Positions 8,637-17,086 of a stretch of 41,684 nucleotides of DNA are shown piece after piece. The first letter of the stretch is position 1. Every line of letters begins with the position of its first letter. This DNA is from Candidatus Obscuribacterales bacterium (GTDB taxonomy: Bacteria > Cyanobacteriota > Vampirovibrionia > Obscuribacterales > Obscuribacteraceae). The stretch lies in contig JAGVKB010000026.1 in assembly GCA_020050835.1 (NCBI GenBank), positions 1 to 41,684 on the forward strand, written 5' to 3'. The position numbers were made by a program, and so were the translations under genes. The notes under the pieces were generated by a model. The model had not been told where the DNA came from and made no database searches. It was given only the letters and a program-made list of their open reading frames with translations.

Positions 8637-11513
8637 ATGAAACCGCTGGTGGAAAAATTGAATCCGCTGCAAGAGCTACACGCCTACGGGCAGTCGGTCT
8701 GGCTGGACTACATTCGACGAAATCTCATTGCCAGCGGTGAGCTACAGAGAATGGTCGAGCAAGACGGATTGAGAGGCATGACCTCCAATCCCTCCATTTT
8801 CGAAAAGGCGATTGCAGGCAGCGGTGATTACAGCCAGGACATACAATCGGCACAATCCCGGAAGCTCAGCGATCCCTATGCTGTTTACGAGGAATTGGCT
8901 GTTCGCGACATCCAAGCAGCGGCCGACACTCTCAAGCCAGTCTATGACAAGAGCAACCGGCGAGACGGCTACGTAAGCCTGGAAGTATCGCCGCTACTGG
9001 CTTCAGACACAAAAAAGACGATTGACGAAGCACGCCGATTATGGCGAACAGTCGCCCGAGAAAATTTGATGATCAAGGTGCCCGGCACTCCGGAAGGGCT
9101 GCCGGCGGTAAAAACACTGATTGGCGAAGGTATCAACGTCAACGTCACGCTCTTGTTCTCGCAAAAGGCGTACGAGCAGGTAGCTGAAGCATACATAGCC
9201 GGTCTCGAGGAGCTGACCAAGAACGGCGGCGATGTTAGCAAGATAGGTAGTGTCGCTAGTTTCTTTGTTAGCCGGATCGATTCAGCAATCGACAGCCTTT
9301 TAGCCGAAAAGGTGAAATCTGCCAAAACTGATCAAGAACGCGAGCAGCTTCAAGCATTGATGGGCAAGGTAGCGATTGCGAATGCAAAACTTGCCTACGC
9401 CTATTACGGCAAGACTTTTTCCGGAGCAAGATGGAGAGCGCTGGAAGGTAAGGGAGCCAACACTCAAAGACTCTTATGGGCCAGCACCAGTACGAAGAAT
9501 CCCAACTATCGCGATGTGATTTATGTTGAGGAGCTGATCGGTCAGGACACGGTCAATACGATTCCGCCTGCCACTTTCGATGCCTTCCGAGATCATGGAC
9601 TTTTGCGCACCAGCTTGACTGAAGATGTCGACGGTGCACGCAAAGTGCTGGACGGACTGAAAGCAGCAGGAATCTCTCTGGACAAAGTGACCGACGATCT
9701 GCTCAAGCAAGGGGTCGTTCTGTTCGCCCAGTCCTTCGAGCAGCTGCTCGAGACACTGGAGAAGCAACTTGCAGCTGGACAGCGCAGGGCGATGGATCGC
9801 CTCACATACAATATGCCTGAAGACCTGACTAACATGGTGAAGTCAGCGGTACAGGACTGGCGAGTCAAAGACAAACTTCGCCAGCTCTGGGCCGGAGACG
9901 CTTCACTTTGGACCGGCGAAGATGAAAGCAAGTGGCTTGGGTGGCTGGGCATTACCGAAGCACAGCTGGCGCAAGCCGATCAATTTTCCAAGTTGGGCAA
10001 TGAAGTAAAGAAAGCCGGATTCACCCATGTGCTGCTGCTGGGAATGGGTGGCTCCAGCCTCTGTCCAGAAGTGCTGAGCATTACCTTCGGAAAGACTACC
10101 GGCTTTCCGGAATTGCACATTTTGGATTCAACCGATCCCGCGCAAATTCGAGCGACTGAAAAGAAGATCGATCTGGCAAAAACGCTCTTTATCGTATCCA
10201 GCAAATCCGGAACCACACTGGAGCCTAATATTTATAAACAACACTTCTGGGAGAAGGTCAAAGGCGTGGTCGGAGCAGATCAGGTCGGACAGCGCTTCGT
10301 GGCGATCACAGATCCCGGCTCCAAGATGCAGCAAGTTGCCGAGAGAGACAAGTTCAGACACATATTCTATGGTCTTCCCAGCATCGGCGGGCGATATTCA
10401 GCGCTTTCCAATTTCGGAATGATACCGGCTACGGTGATGGGTCTTGATGTCAAAAGATTCCTGGAGGATACCGAAGAGATGGTGCAGGCCTGCTCCTCAT
10501 GCGTGCCGGCCGAGGAGAACCCTGGACTGTTGCTGGGAATCATTATGGGTGTATTAGCAAGAACCGGTCGCGACAAAGTGACGCTGATCGCCTCACCATC
10601 AGTCTACGACCTGGGAGCCTGGCTCGAGCAACTCCTGGCGGAATCCACCGGCAAGCAAGGTCACGGGCTAATCCCGGTCGACCGGGAAAAACTCGGTCCG
10701 CCGGCAGTGTACGGCAATGACAGGCTGTTTGCTTATCTGCGAGACGAAACGGCCCCCTGTGCAGATCAAGACAAGGCGATCGAGCTGCTCGAGAAAGCAG
10801 GGCATCCGGTAGTTCACATCTCCATCTCAGATATACGTCATCTCGGCCAAGAGTTCTTTCGCTGGGAGTTCGCCACTGCAGTTGCCGGCTCCGTAATTGG
10901 CATCAACGCCTTCAATCAACCGGATGTTGAAGCGAGCAAAGTAGCGACCAGAGAGCTTACCGACGAGTATGAAAAAACCGGTCAGCTGCCTCCGGAAGAG
11001 CCGATCTTCGAAGCTGACGGCATCAAGCTGTTCACCGACAAGGCAAACTCCGAAGCGTTAAACAAGGCAGTAGGCTCCACCAAATCGCTGGCGGCTTATC
11101 TGCGCGCCCATCTCAATCGCTTGTCAGCCGGCGACTATTTCGCTCTGCTCGGCTACATTGAGATGAACGATGCGCATGAGGAGGCGCTCCAAGAGCTAAG
11201 ACACCAGGTTCGCGACAAGAAGAAAGTCGCCACCTGCCTGGGCTTCGGCCCGCGCTTCCTGCACTCCACCGGGCAGGCTTACAAGGGTGGGCCAAACAGC
11301 GGAGTGTTTCTGCAGCTAACCTGCGACGAATCTGAAGACTTGCCGGTGCCGGAGCAAAAGTATACTTTTGGTATCGTCAAGGCAGCCCAAGCTCGCGGTG
11401 ACTTCCAGGTGCTGGCGGAGCGCAAGCGTAGGGCGCTGAGAGTGCACCTGAGCAAAGATCTCCCCGGCTCGTTGTCCAAGTTGAAAGCAGCAATTGCCGA
11501 GGCGCTTTCCTGA
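8637..11513 (+). CDS. tal-pgi: Bifunctional transaldolase / glucose-6-phosphate isomerase
   Basis: The ATG at 8637 is chosen because AAGGAG lies seven to eight bases upstream and the homologous sequence starts there (MKPLVEKLNPLQELHAYGQS), although the frame is open from 8487. The product is 958 residues. The N-terminal 370 or so residues are transaldolase: DGLRGMTSNPSIFEKAI, and ENLMIKVPGTPEG with the Schiff-base Lys. The C-terminal part from about residue 400 is phosphoglucose isomerase: LLLGMGGSSLCPEVL, VSSKSGTTLEP for phosphate binding, and GGRYSALSNFGM. The fusion joins sedoheptulose-7-phosphate/glyceraldehyde-3-phosphate exchange to fructose-6-phosphate/glucose-6-phosphate isomerisation. 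It is followed by gnd and zwf, which use the glucose-6-phosphate produced. Confidence 0.95.
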   Translation: MKPLVEKLNPLQELHAYGQSVWLDYIRRNLIASGELQRMVEQDGLRGMTSNPSIFEKAIAGSGDYSQDIQSAQSRKLSDPYAVYEELAVRDIQAAADTLKPVYDKSNRRDGYVSLEVSPLLASDTKKTIDEARRLWRTVARENLMIKVPGTPEGLPAVKTLIGEGINVNVTLLFSQKAYEQVAEAYIAGLEELTKNGGDVSKIGSVASFFVSRIDSAIDSLLAEKVKSAKTDQEREQLQALMGKVAIANAKLAYAYYGKTFSGARWRALEGKGANTQRLLWASTSTKNPNYRDVIYVEELIGQDTVNTIPPATFDAFRDHGLLRTSLTEDVDGARKVLDGLKAAGISLDKVTDDLLKQGVVLFAQSFEQLLETLEKQLAAGQRRAMDRLTYNMPEDLTNMVKSAVQDWRVKDKLRQLWAGDASLWTGEDESKWLGWLGITEAQLAQADQFSKLGNEVKKAGFTHVLLLGMGGSSLCPEVLSITFGKTTGFPELHILDSTDPAQIRATEKKIDLAKTLFIVSSKSGTTLEPNIYKQHFWEKVKGVVGADQVGQRFVAITDPGSKMQQVAERDKFRHIFYGLPSIGGRYSALSNFGMIPATVMGLDVKRFLEDTEEMVQACSSCVPAEENPGLLLGIIMGVLARTGRDKVTLIASPSVYDLGAWLEQLLAESTGKQGHGLIPVDREKLGPPAVYGNDRLFAYLRDETAPCADQDKAIELLEKAGHPVVHISISDIRHLGQEFFRWEFATAVAGSVIGINAFNQPDVEASKVATRELTDEYEKTGQLPPEEPIFEADGIKLFTDKANSEALNKAVGSTKSLAAYLRAHLNRLSAGDYFALLGYIEMNDAHEEALQELRHQVRDKKKVATCLGFGPRFLHSTGQAYKGGPNSGVFLQLTCDESEDLPVPEQKYTFGIVKAAQARGDFQVLAERKRRALRVHLSKDLPGSLSKLKAAIAEALS

Positions 11514-11635
11514 CGGCAGGCGCTCGGCTCGCTTCACCGGGTTAGGCGGCTACCACGGAAGGCTGATTGTCTTTTCGCAGACTGCGACTATCGTACAGCA
11601 GGAAATTTCAGGCAGTTCGATCGGAGATTGAAATC

Positions 11636-12619
11636 ATGCAATTAGGAATGGTTGGACTGGGCCGCATGGGAAGCAACATGGTGCGCCGGTTAATGAAAGG
11701 TGGACACGACTGCGTAGTTTTCGATGTCAACTCAAAAGCGGCCACAGCAATGGCTTCCGAAGGTGCCCAGCCGGCACTAACGCTTGACGAATTGGTAAAC
11801 TCGCTCGCCACCCCCCGCGCGGTTTGGATCATGGTTCCTGCCGGTCAACCTACCGAGCAAACAGTGGTGGATTTGCTCAATCGATTGGAAGCCGGCGACG
11901 TCATCATTGATGGTGGCAACTCCTACTTCAAGGACGATGTGCGCAGATCCAAAATGTTGCACGAAAAGGGAGTGCACTTCATCGACTGCGGCACCAGCGG
12001 TGGTGTCTGGGGGCTCGAGCGCGGCTATTGCCTGATGATTGGTGGACCGCAGGAAGTCGTAAGCCGGCTCGATCCGATCTTTCGCACACTGAGCCCCGGC
12101 ATTGGTGAGATCGAGCGCACCGCCGGCCGGGAGAAGCTCGCAGGAACAGCGGAATCAGGCTACCTGCACTGCGGACCGGTCGGGGCGGGACACTTCGTGA
12201 AGATGGTTCATAACGGAATCGAGTATGGACTTATGCAGGCATACGCGGAGGGCTTCGACATCTTTCGCAATGCAGATTCAAAAGATCTTCCACCCGACTA
12301 CCGGTACGATCTCAACATCGCAGATATAGCCGAAGTTTGGCGGCGCGGCAGCGTGGTGGGATCGTGGTTGCTCGACCTGGCTGCCAGCGCTCTGGTCGAA
12401 GATCCGGATCTGACCAAATTCACTGGCTATGTCCAGGACTCGGGTGAGGGCCGCTGGACTATCAATGCCGCAATTGACGAATCAGTACCGGCTGAAGTCC
12501 TTTCGGCCGCACTCTATACCCGCTTCCGGTCGAGACAAGAGCATACTTTTGGCGAGAAGGTCTTATCTGCTATGCGCAACAAGTTCGGCGGACATGTCGA
12601 GCCTGCCGCCGGCGGCTAA
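11636..12619 (+). CDS. gnd: 6-phosphogluconate dehydrogenase, decarboxylating (short form)
   Basis: The start is set at the ATG at 11636 ([12 protein letters not shown]), with GGAG about ten bases upstream; the frame is open from 11567 but the extra residues do not resemble the family. The 327-residue product is the short, NAD-type-length form. Motifs: Rossmann [22 protein letters not shown] for substrate binding, and [23 protein letters not shown] with the catalytic Lys and the His-Asn pair. It decarboxylates 6-phosphogluconate to ribulose-5-phosphate. It lies between tal-pgi (122-base gap) and zwf (83-base gap). Cofactor choice cannot be read securely. Confidence 0.95.
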   Translation: MQLGMVGLGRMGSNMVRRLMKGGHDCVVFDVNSKAATAMASEGAQPALTLDELVNSLATPRAVWIMVPAGQPTEQTVVDLLNRLEAGDVIIDGGNSYFKDDVRRSKMLHEKGVHFIDCGTSGGVWGLERGYCLMIGGPQEVVSRLDPIFRTLSPGIGEIERTAGREKLAGTAESGYLHCGPVGAGHFVKMVHNGIEYGLMQAYAEGFDIFRNADSKDLPPDYRYDLNIADIAEVWRRGSVVGSWLLDLAASALVEDPDLTKFTGYVQDSGEGRWTINAAIDESVPAEVLSAALYTRFRSRQEHTFGEKVLSAMRNKFGGHVEPAAGG

Positions 12620-12702
12620 TCCAAATTGTAATTCTCTAAGTCGGTGTTCGAATCTCACTCACAAACTTGAAGTCCATTCCCCAGCTCCCACGGAGAATCA
12701 CC

Positions 12703-14247
12703 ATGAGCACAGTGGAAACAAAGCCTGCAAAGCAAACTGCCAACATTCGCCTGTCAGACCCGTGTGCCATGGTAATCTTCGGAGCCGCTGGCGACCTTAC
12801 CCGCCGAAAGCTGTTTCCGGCTCTCTACCATCTCGCGGAGAACAAGCTGCTCTCTGACAATTTTTGCGTAATCGGAACCGGCCGTCGTCCTTATTCGCAT
12901 GAAGTCTATCGAGAAAAGGTTGTCGAGGACTTAAAGGAGTTTGCCACGGCCAACCCAGACCCTGAACTGATCAAATGGTTCGTAGAGCGCATCTACTTCT
13001 TGCAGGGCGATTTCAAGGATCCCGCCAGCTTCAAGAGCTTGAATGAGCTGCTCAACCAGGTAGACACCACCCATGATACTAAAAGCAATCATCTCTATTA
13101 TCTGGCCACCCCACCAGACTGGTTCGGACCGATCGCCGATCAGCTGGGCAAGGCCGGACTGACTTCACAAGAGAAAGAGAGCTGGAAGAGGCTGGTAGTC
13201 GAAAAACCCTTTGGCGACGACCTGCAGTCGGCGATTGCGCTGAACAAACAGCTGCTCGGCTCTGTTGAAGAGAGTCAGATTTACCGAATCGACCATTATC
13301 TAGGGAAAGAGACGGTTCAGAACATCATGGTATTTCGGTTCGCCGACGGGCTGTTCGAACCGATCTGGAACCACAATTACATCGACAACGTTCAAATTAC
13401 CGTGGCCGAAACCGTCGGGGTGGAAGGACGCGGTGGCTACTACGACGGGGTCGGGGCGTTGCGTGACATGCTTCAAAATCACATGTTTCAAGTACTGGCA
13501 TTGACAGCGATGGAGCCTCCCGCGCGCTATGAAGCCGAAATTGTCCGTGATGCGAAGCGAGATGTTTTCAGGGCAATCCGCAGAATGAAATCGGAAGATG
13601 TGATTAGAAACGTCGTGCGAGCGCAATACGCTGAAGGAACAATTGGAAGCAAAGCGATTCCAGCCTACCGAGCCGAGCCATCCGTCAACCCGGAATCGAT
13701 GACCGAAACATACGTCGCGATGAAACTTTTCATCGACAACGGGCGCTGGAAGAACGTTCCTTTCTACCTGAGAACCGGCAAGAGCCTGGCTAAGCGAACC
13801 AGCGAAATCGCCATCCGTTTCAGAAGGCAAACCCTGACTAAGTTCGACGATATGGCGATTGAAAATCTGTCACCAAGCACACTCATACTGCGCTTACAAC
13901 CGGATGATGGTATCAACCTGAGAATGGGCGCAAAAGTTCCTGGTCCTGTCATGAAGATGGATATGGTAGAGATGAATTTCTGCTACAAGGATTACTTCGG
14001 AGCACAGGGCGCTGGCGGATATGAGACGCTTCTTTACGACATCATGAATGGCGACCACACTCTATTTACACGAGCAGATAATCTGGAGACCAACTGGAGC
14101 ATCGTCGATCCCATCTTGAACTACTGGGCATCGGCGCCGAAAGATACGCTCCATACCTATCCAGCCGGTTCGTGGGGACCGAAAGAATCATCCAACATGT
14201 TGAGCAAGGACCATCGCCGCTGGCGAAGGATTCCTGCCAACACATAA
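12703..14247 (+). CDS. zwf: Glucose-6-phosphate 1-dehydrogenase
   Basis: The ATG at 12703 has GGAG seven bases upstream and gives a 514-residue protein of normal length; an in-frame ATG at 12667 is less likely. The nucleotide-binding motif is IFGAAGDLTRRKLFPALYHL, EKPFG follows, and the active-site signature is RIDHYLGKE, whose His is the catalytic base. It makes 6-phosphogluconolactone from glucose-6-phosphate and supplies NADPH. Cyanobacteria usually have opcA next to zwf; no opcA is seen here. The gene is the last of the tal-pgi, gnd, zwf set. Confidence 0.97.
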   Translation: MSTVETKPAKQTANIRLSDPCAMVIFGAAGDLTRRKLFPALYHLAENKLLSDNFCVIGTGRRPYSHEVYREKVVEDLKEFATANPDPELIKWFVERIYFLQGDFKDPASFKSLNELLNQVDTTHDTKSNHLYYLATPPDWFGPIADQLGKAGLTSQEKESWKRLVVEKPFGDDLQSAIALNKQLLGSVEESQIYRIDHYLGKETVQNIMVFRFADGLFEPIWNHNYIDNVQITVAETVGVEGRGGYYDGVGALRDMLQNHMFQVLALTAMEPPARYEAEIVRDAKRDVFRAIRRMKSEDVIRNVVRAQYAEGTIGSKAIPAYRAEPSVNPESMTETYVAMKLFIDNGRWKNVPFYLRTGKSLAKRTSEIAIRFRRQTLTKFDDMAIENLSPSTLILRLQPDDGINLRMGAKVPGPVMKMDMVEMNFCYKDYFGAQGAGGYETLLYDIMNGDHTLFTRADNLETNWSIVDPILNYWASAPKDTLHTYPAGSWGPKESSNMLSKDHRRWRRIPANT

Positions 14248-14271
14248 GCTGTCTCTATCGCAAAGACTCCT

Positions 14272-14664
14272 CTATTGCGAAGATTCGCAACCGGAAAGAC
14301 CGTTTTCATACATACTGTCGCTCATCCAAGCAGACGGGCATTGGCTGACGCCACCATCAGCAGTGACTGTGCAGCGACTCTCGCGATAGGAGCACATTCC
14401 ACGACAAAGAACCATTGGACAAAGCGTCGGCTCTGCATACTCTTGCCGCCAGTGATTGAAATCATCGAGCGGGCTGTAGTCGCATTGAAAGACCGATTGT
14501 ACAAATCCATCGGCAGGACGCTGAACTCGCAAGTTATCTGCCAGGGCGATGCCATGCATCGCCCGCTTCGATTCGACTGAAGCATGTCCACTGAGCGAGG
14601 CGTTGGCGAATGAGAGAGCCAGCAGTAAAGCCAATAAACTTCGCAAGTAGATTCGCGCAAACAA
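14272..14664 (-). CDS. Small secreted cysteine-containing protein
   Basis: A 130-residue protein with a strong signal peptide (MFARIYLRSLLALLLALSFA then NASLSGHA). The start is TTG directly after the TAG of the upstream TPR gene, with GAGG nine bases before it, so the pair looks translationally coupled. The mature protein has about seven Cys, including a CPMVLCRGMC run, suggesting disulfides or metal binding. The sequence resembles no family I recognise. Its position between zwf and pqqE, on the opposite strand, does not show a function. Confidence 0.6.
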   Translation of the reverse strand: MFARIYLRSLLALLLALSFANASLSGHASVESKRAMHGIALADNLRVQRPADGFVQSVFQCDYSPLDDFNHWRQEYAEPTLCPMVLCRGMCSYRESRCTVTADGGVSQCPSAWMSDSMYENGLSGCESSQ

Positions 14665-15750
14665 CTAACGCGACCTCAGGACTCTGCAGATAGGACAACG
14701 CAGGCCGCCCAATCCGCCGACGCGCGAGCTCATTACCCCCAATCCCACCATCAATCCCACAGCCGCGGCGTTCCTGGCCGCATTGCCCATAGCACGAGAT
14801 CTTGGCTCAACTCCAAGTACCGGCGGTGGTGCTTGTGAATTGATCGGAACATTGGCCACTGGCGGACGATAGGCAGAAGACGATGCAGAACCTTGCAAAA
14901 CAGGGCTGTGCCCGCGGCGATTGGCCTTTGCCTGCTGCCAGGCAGCCTGATACTGCTGCTCCGCCAAAATCCTGGATTGCTGATCGGGAGTTCTCGCCGG
15001 GTCAGGCGGAGGACCGGCCTCGTTTGCCAGATTTCGATCTCGATATGCTCTCGACGACGAGAGCTCTCTTCTGACTGAATTGACAGTATTCTTAAGCTCA
15101 GCGTCATTTGGGCTGAAACTGAGCGCCAGCTCGTACTTTCTGAGAGCGCTTGCGAGATCGCCCCGCTTTTCGTCGATCGCTGCGAGGTTATACATCGCAT
15201 TTGAGTTCCGCGAATCTATCTCCAGCACCTTATTGAAAGTCTTCGCCGCTTCGGCATAATGACCATCCGAATAGTCCTTCAATCCCTGCTTGAGCAATTC
15301 ATTGATCTGCTGTCCGGCTTTCTGGGCGCTAAGGTCCGCCCGCGCGGAGCCAGGTTCATTTACAGCAGGCGGGTTAGACGGAGGTGCCGCTGCTGCCCCC
15401 AGCACCTTTCCGACTCCATCGAGCCGGTCACTGAAGGTGCCTGGTCTTGCTTTACCAAACAGGCTGGTCTCGATTACGTTCAATCGCTCATCGGCTGAGC
15501 TCGACTCGTTGGACTTTCCGAACATCACCTGCTCGAATTGCTGCAATCTCCCACTTTCGCCCTGCCCGGAACCAGCTATAGCCGCTGGCAGCGGTCCGAC
15601 GACTGAGACAAGAACAAGTACCTTTGCACAAGCCGAAACGCTGCGGACAAGTCCGCAAGTTGCCCTGCTCGCCAGTAGCATGGCGGCTAGCGATGCACAG
15701 ATCGCCTGTTTGCCAAGGTTGATTGTGATGATGCCCTCAATGGAACGCAT
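14665..15750 (-). CDS. Exported TPR protein with FGK/RL-motif N-terminus
   Basis: The start is uncertain. The frame opens with TTG at 15876, but ATG at 15750 gives a 361-residue product that begins close to its hydrophobic export segment (VLVLVSVVGPLPAAIA). After the signal come two short motifs, FEQVMFGKSNES and IETSLFGKARPGTFSDRL, of a type I associate with Melainabacteria and Cyanobacteria envelope proteins. Then a TPR pair follows: GLKDYSDGHYAEAAKTFNKVLEIDS and MYNLAAIDEKRGDLASALRKYELALSFSPND. The C-terminal part is Pro/Ser/Ala-rich with a hydrophobic MGNAARNAAAVGLMVGLGVM segment and ends CPICRVLRSR. It is probably a periplasmic or membrane-anchored scaffold. The downstream partner starts at the base after the stop codon. 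Confidence 0.7.
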   Translation of the reverse strand: MRSIEGIITINLGKQAICASLAAMLLASRATCGLVRSVSACAKVLVLVSVVGPLPAAIAGSGQGESGRLQQFEQVMFGKSNESSSADERLNVIETSLFGKARPGTFSDRLDGVGKVLGAAAAPPSNPPAVNEPGSARADLSAQKAGQQINELLKQGLKDYSDGHYAEAAKTFNKVLEIDSRNSNAMYNLAAIDEKRGDLASALRKYELALSFSPNDAELKNTVNSVRRELSSSRAYRDRNLANEAGPPPDPARTPDQQSRILAEQQYQAAWQQAKANRRGHSPVLQGSASSSAYRPPVANVPINSQAPPPVLGVEPRSRAMGNAARNAAAVGLMVGLGVMSSRVGGLGGLRCPICRVLRSR

Positions 15751-15945
15751 AGACAAGTCCGACGCAGACCGCAGATAAAGCGCGGACAGACTCAACCTCT
15801 TCAGACAAGCACTCAGGATCATAATTCGCGAGGCAGCATTGTACACTTGCAACAGAAAATTCAACCGGATATCCAAATTACAACGTCTACCAACTCCGTA
15901 TTACCAGCTTACTTGACAAGGCCTAATCGGGCAAACTATTGAAGC

Positions 15946-17046
15946 ATGAGCGCAATTGATATAAATCCTCCCTATGCGCTTCTGGCAGAGCTAACCCACC
16001 GTTGCCCGCTTCGCTGTATCTACTGCTCAAACCCACTGGAACTGCTCGCGCAAACCTCCGAACTATCGACTTCCCTGTGGTTCGAGGTTTTGACACAAGC
16101 TCGGGCGCTGGGAGTCGTTCAAGTCCATCTCTCCGGTGGCGAGCCGCTGACTCGCCCTGACCTCGACCGGATTGTCGAGAGAGCCGCGCAGCTGGGCATC
16201 TACAGCAATTTAATTACAAGCGGTCTCGGTCTTACCGATGCGAGAGCGCAAAAATTATCAGCAGCCGGTCTGAGTCACGTTCAGCTGAGCATCCAGGCAG
16301 CCGACCTGCAGACTGCGGACGGCATTGCCGGCATTGCAGCATTCGAGAAGAAGAAAAGCGCGGCCGAGTTTATCTGCAAGGCCGGATTGCCTTTCAGTAT
16401 GAATGCCGTCCTCCATCGGTCTAACCTTGCTCAAGTCGGCGACATAATCGATCTCTGTCGAGCCTGGGGAGCCGAGCGTCTGGAATTGGCAAATACGCAA
16501 TATTACGGTTGGGCAATGCTCAACCGTGAAGCGCTATTGCCGACAGCTGCCGAGCTTGCTCAAGCAGAGTCCGTCTACCTTCAGAGGAAATCTCAGCTAC
16601 AAGGAGAGATGGAGTTATTGTGGATTCTAAGCGACTATTACGAGCAATTTCCCAAAGCTTGTATGGGCGGCTGGGGTCAGCTCCAGTTGACGGTGACACC
16701 GGATGGAACCGTTCTGCCATGCCAGGCAGCCAAAGCGATCTCCTCGCTTCCGTTTGAGAATGTACGACAGCGCGAATTAAGCTGGATCTGGAATCATTCT
16801 GAATCATTCAACAAATTTCGCGGGTTTGAATGGATGAAAGAGCCATGCCACAGCTGCGAGCGAAAGGAGATTGACTTTGGCGGGTGCCGCTGTCAGGCGT
16901 TTTTACTAACCGGCGACGCAGCCAATACAGACCCGGTTTGCTGTTGGTCACCAGATCGACCGGCTGTCGATCGAGTTCTAGCTAAGGTAAATACCCCACC
17001 TGAGAAAGCCAAGTTCGAACTCAAGTTCAGAGGCGATTCGAATTGA
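15946..17046 (+). CDS. pqqE: PqqA peptide cyclase (radical SAM/SPASM) PqqE
   Basis: A 366-residue radical SAM enzyme that cross-links Glu and Tyr of PqqA, with PqqD presenting the peptide. The first cluster motif is CPLRCIYCSNPLEL (CxxxCxxC, from residue 19). VQVHLSGGEPLTRPDL is the SAM-binding GGEP motif, and QLTVTPDGTVLPCQAA opens the SPASM region. The C-terminus carries CHSCERKEIDFGGCRCQAF and a later CC that would hold the auxiliary clusters. It is of normal length. No strong ribosome site is visible. It lies 7.5 kb from pqqABCD, on the same strand, separated by tal-pgi, gnd, zwf and two opposite-strand genes. Confidence 0.95.
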   Translation: MSAIDINPPYALLAELTHRCPLRCIYCSNPLELLAQTSELSTSLWFEVLTQARALGVVQVHLSGGEPLTRPDLDRIVERAAQLGIYSNLITSGLGLTDARAQKLSAAGLSHVQLSIQAADLQTADGIAGIAAFEKKKSAAEFICKAGLPFSMNAVLHRSNLAQVGDIIDLCRAWGAERLELANTQYYGWAMLNREALLPTAAELAQAESVYLQRKSQLQGEMELLWILSDYYEQFPKACMGGWGQLQLTVTPDGTVLPCQAAKAISSLPFENVRQRELSWIWNHSESFNKFRGFEWMKEPCHSCERKEIDFGGCRCQAFLLTGDAANTDPVCCWSPDRPAVDRVLAKVNTPPEKAKFELKFRGDSN

Positions 17047-17086
17047 GAAACGAGGGATGAGACAGCATTCGTCAGCACAATTCGCT

